Below are positions 60,559 through 64,000 of a stretch of 64,000 nucleotides of DNA, one piece after another; the first letter of the stretch is position 1; each line of letters starts with the position of its first letter. The DNA comes from Monarcha castaneiventris obscurior. Its lineage: Eukaryota > Chordata > Aves > Passeriformes > Monarchidae. The translations under genes and the position numbers were made by a program. The notes beneath the pieces are model-generated. The model worked only from the letters and a program-made list of their open reading frames with translations. It made no database searches and was not told where the DNA came from. Location: NCBI GenBank assembly GCA_026261815.1, contig JAMPIT010000174.1:15996001-16060000 (forward strand). Reading direction: 5' to 3'.

Positions 60559-60630
60559 TTCACAGCAATCCTGTGGACTGAGAATCATCCCACTTTACAG
60601 AGAAGAAAGATAAAGCCCCACAGCTGAAAA
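60559..60630 (-). repeat. Old MIR-like fossil, minus strand (short)
   Basis: CTTCACAGCAATCCTGTGGA, ATCATCCCACTTTACAGAG and AAGAAAGATAAAGCCCCACA match CTCACAACAACCCTATGAGG, TATCCCCATTTTACAGA and GAGGAAACTGAGGC. Confidence 0.55.
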
Positions 60631-61170
60631 CTCCTTAGACAACACCAACAAATTCATTGTTACCATTGAATGAATGAAGAATTCATAAATTCTTTGCAGG
60701 GGCCACAAAAGCAGCAAGCAACACATCATGCCCAAGGTTGTTGGTTGAATGTTAAATTGTTGTTGCAGGGTATTTGATACGATGTGTGACAAATGAATAT
60801 TTATCTGCAAAACTTTTATGTTGCTTTAAGCACATAATTCTCCAAACCACAGCCTGGACTACAACAATATTATAAGTAAATAGAGCTGGAAATGTATGGG
60901 GTCATGGGGGGCCTGTGAGGTGCAAGACCTCTTGGCTACCTAATGCTAGAAAAGTTCTCCTGTGGCTGAATACATCCTTCTTCTTAGTACAGTGCTTATG
61001 CCCTGGAAACACCATTACTGGAAATGTATAAGGGATTACAGCTTTTTCTAACTTTTCTTAGACAAAGCTGTTTTTTAAAGGATTTCATATTCACCCTAGA
61101 CAAGTTGCCCAACTGCAATTGTCCAGGGCAAGAAAATAAAAAGTAAATCATTTCAAGAACAAACTCTATT

Positions 61171-61254
61171 TAATGACTGACAATATTTTCAATTAGCCTT
61201 ACCTGGAAGTGTTTGAAATTTTTATATTAAAACTGACTGATTTGTCAGTCATTA
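61171..61254. repeat. 13-bp perfect inverted repeat
   Basis: TAATGACTGACAA (61171-61183) and TTGTCAGTCATTA (61242-61254) are exact reverse complements separated by 58 bp. An ACTGAC just before the right arm allows a competing small hairpin with GTCAGT. Confidence 0.85.
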
Positions 61255-62284
61255 TGAAGAGAAATAAAACTTTTCTGAAAGAAGAGAAGAACACAGGGGA
61301 GATTCAAATTATTTTGGGAGCTGAATTTTTTATAGAATTACTGAAAAAGTCAAAAAAAACATTTTCCCCTTTTATCTGAGAGCAATCATAATTTCTACAA
61401 TGTTGTTCCAGACTTCAGTCTAAAATGGATTGATATTTGTAAGAAAAATGAAAATTTCCTTGATTATTCTGTAAAGCGAGTGTGTTTTCTTTGATTATAG
61501 CAAAGAGGTAGGATTCCACTTTAGCACGGTCTTAGAAAACTGAAAATCACTCTATTGAGCAGCATTCTGGTGTTTCTGGTTTTCAAAGACGAGATAACCC
61601 ACACTTTGGCCATTTTAGGATGTGTTTTGAAAATCATTTTATCTCACAAAATCCTTACGCAGTGAGCCTTCCATAAAGTCTGGCTGGAGAGCAGAAAGGC
61701 TGAAGTGATCAGCTCTGTGCAAAGACAGTTCACAGACTGAAGAGTCTTCTCCTTTCCAGTGCCCAAGTGTGCAACCTGATACAGCAGCAAATACATCACT
61801 GTATGTTGATTTGCTGTTGCTTTCTTAAGTGACAGCTTTAACAAAGGGTATAATGTGACAACTCAGGGCTAGTTAGAAGCCAATATTCTCATTTTGTCAA
61901 CAATTTCTCTTTCTGGATGGGTTCATATATCTACTTCACCTTGAGCAAAGAAGATCCTTTTGAGTCATCTCAGAAAATCATCAGGCTGTAAACAAGGGTC
62001 ATTGAGGTGCTACCATGTAAAACAGGAAAAAATACTCAAAAGGGAAAGGAGTACCACTGAGAGTGATGGGAAAGAATGTAATTATAAATAGTGGGGAGAA
62101 GTATATCCCAGTGCTGAAAAGTGAAACTAAGCTGAAAGCTCTCTTGCATAAAGAATGAGCAGAGTAGAGCAGTAAGTAGAGGAATCCTCCATAATTTGTA
62201 ATATCTCTATGAGCCTAGAGAAAGGTCAACACCAGCAGAAAGATGAAGAATTTGGGTTAAGGTCATATGTGGTCAAAAGAAGAT

Positions 62285-62448
62285 AGAAGTCAAAAGGGAT
62301 CCAATGGTTCTGGAGTCTTCATCTTTGGAGAGAGTCAAAACCTGACTGGACACAGTCCTCAGCAGCCTGCTCTGAGAGTGAAGCTGGACAGGAGATTTCC
62401 AGAGGTCCTCTCCAACCTCAACCACCCTGGGCTTCTGTGATTGACCTG
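62285..62448 (+). mobile_element. CR1 LINE 3' end, plus strand
   Basis: GAGTCTTCATCTTTGGAGAG, AAAACCTGACTGGACACAGT, CCTCAGCAGCCTGCTCTGAG, GAGATTTCCAGAGGTCCTCT, CCAACCTCAACCACCC and a worn tail (CTTCTGTGATTG) match the CR1 subfamily with CGACTGGACACGGTCCTGG and CTCCAGAGGTCCCTTCCAAC. Confidence 0.88.
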
Positions 62449-63281
62449 ATAACTCGACACAGGCTGCTTTTGTTTTGTTTCCCATCAAGACCTGTCTCTC
62501 CACACTAAAGACCTGCATTCCCTTTGGACAGGCATGTCCATCTGCCTTTAATTGTATGGCCAGGAGGAGTGAATTCCCTTTAAAAGTCCAGTGGCTCTGG
62601 CAGCACTTATGTAGGTGCACATTTTGCATGAATATAGGCTCTGGAATTTGATCAAGATATTCTAGAGGTAAGCTTGGCTTCATTCTGCTCTGGAAATGGC
62701 ATAAGTGACACCAATAAATAAGTATCAGGCCTGGCATATTTTCAAACACTCTGATAGTGATAATTAGAATTTAGTATAACCCAAACCTCCTGGTATAACT
62801 TCACTGAAAGCAATGAGATCTACAATACAGACACAATCCTGTGAGGAGGAGCTTTAAATCTGTCATGTAACTTGACATTCCTGACATAATGAATTAAAAG
62901 AAATGGGTCTGTTTTACCAGGGCTCATAGGCAGAGTTTTCCCAACACAGAGGAGGTTTCACTGAAGATGATGGTCACTACCAACCAAAATGCTCAAGTTC
63001 TGTAATCATGGTTCAGTTTTCCAATGAGACACAAAATAATGTTGCTGTCACCAAGTATTTGCTATTGTGGTATTCAAATATCAGATCATTTCAAAAAGGA
63101 CATACTGCTACATTCCACATGATGGCAGGAGATCTGTTTTTCTTACTGCAAAACCAGAGCTTACAGTTTGATTGTCCTATAAAATATAGGAAGATAAGCA
63201 ATCTCCCATATTCTCCAAGCTGTTTTATAATAACGTGTTCTCAAGACATACTCAAAAGGGACAATTCTTCTTTGTATATTG

Positions 63282-63295
63282 AAAAAAAAAAAAAA
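63282..63295. repeat. Poly(A) run (14 A)
   Basis: A run followed by CCCCAAAC. No upstream retrocopy recognised. Confidence 0.8.
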
Positions 63296-64000
63296 CCCCA
63301 AACATGCTGAAACAGTTTTGCAAAGTTTACCTAAATGATTAAATAAGTGCTTTGTAAAATAATACATACAAATCAACTGGTATTTCAAGGAAAATTTACA
63401 ATGCTTACCTTGTTTTTGTTGTACATAATTAGGTTAACTCACCATAGGATTATCTATATATTGTTATTTATGCTTGTTTTTGTTAAGAAAGAGGAACTTT
63501 CAGGAACAATTTAGTAAGATTGTTTTTAGATTATTTTAATACAAGAATTTTCTCCTTATTTTTTTAACTGAAGAAATGCTTGAAACACTAGGATTGTTTT
63601 TTTCCTGGAGGTTGATGTGCTTTAGTATGTCTTTTCTGGAGTGCTTTTGGAGCCCTTTAGTTAAAACATCGAAATGAGTTTTGTTATAAATATATTAACA
63701 AAGATGTTCAAGTGTTTAGTAGATAGTGGAATACTAAGAATTGTTCTTTAAAACATTAATTTAAACTGTTTTGCCTTCACTTTCTTGTGTTGGATTATAT
63801 TATTATTTCTTTTTATTCTCTACCAGCCACCTGCTATTTGCATATTTGAAAAATAAGGACAAAATCAAAACTAAAATTATATATTTAACAACATGCAACA
63901 TTATTTGCTCATATATTATAACAAACAAAGCAGGAGAAAATCTCACATGATTTCTTGTTTTTCTCTTGTATGTAGCTCATCTTTAAGCAATATACATGAA

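Larger units (their letters stand above)
56999..64000. other. Gene-free AT-rich sequence
   Basis: Apart from listed SINE and CR1 fossils, poly(A) runs and tandem repeats, there is no gene that I can support. The minus-strand frame 62273-62749 starts at GTG and is antisense to a CR1 tail, so it is an artefact. Confidence 0.5.

Noticed and set aside
62273..62749. 158-codon minus-strand open frame
   Set aside because: It begins at GTG rather than ATG and is antisense to a CR1 3' tail (62285-62448). No recognisable domain.

Overview
The window looks like ordinary AT-rich nuclear DNA from a bird, most probably an intergenic desert or part of a very large intron. The main evidence is the repeat content. 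At least seventeen fragments of CR1 retrotransposons are scattered on both strands, many ending in the avian CR1 tail made of ATTCTATG-like units. There is also one degraded fragment resembling the long terminal repeat of an avian endogenous retrovirus, plus scattered microsatellites and poly(A) runs. There is no bacterial-style gene packing and no rRNA or operon, and no tRNA gene, CRISPR array or insertion sequence was recognised.

I cannot identify any functional protein-coding gene. Most open frames of 60-170 codons are what AT-rich DNA gives by chance, and many begin at TTG or GTG, which is not meaningful in a vertebrate. Two frames are real retroelement coding relics: a CR1 reverse-transcriptase segment near 2.4-2.8 kb and a degraded CR1-type endonuclease segment near 19.55-19.8 kb. 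Three other pieces deserve a check as possible exons or ORFs: a reading frame at 43521-44042, a short ATG-plus-splice-donor segment at 37636-37699, and a minus-strand acceptor-bounded frame near 29.75-29.88 kb. All three are weak without homology or RNA data.

Layout. 0-26 kb: young to middle-aged CR1 pieces separated by unique DNA, including a CR1 copy with a perfect 66-bp internal tandem duplication, a head-to-head CR1 pair, and the LTR fragment near 25.7-25.9 kb. 26-37 kb: mostly unique sequence with few repeats and stretches that look like conserved non-coding elements (clustered TAAT cores, a T-box half site, an X-box-like motif). 37-61 kb: much older fossils, including MIR/CORE-SINE-like remnants, a tRNA-derived SINE head with recognisable A and B boxes, an old L3/CR1-like fragment and a palindromic DNA-transposon-like relic, mixed with younger CR1 copies. 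61-64 kb: unique AT-rich sequence with one CR1 tail.

The genes do not work together in any visible way, because no gene is established. If the window has a function, the most likely ones are long-range regulatory elements or an intron of a large gene. I found no convincing new biological system. The findings are local structures and candidate elements, scored accordingly.
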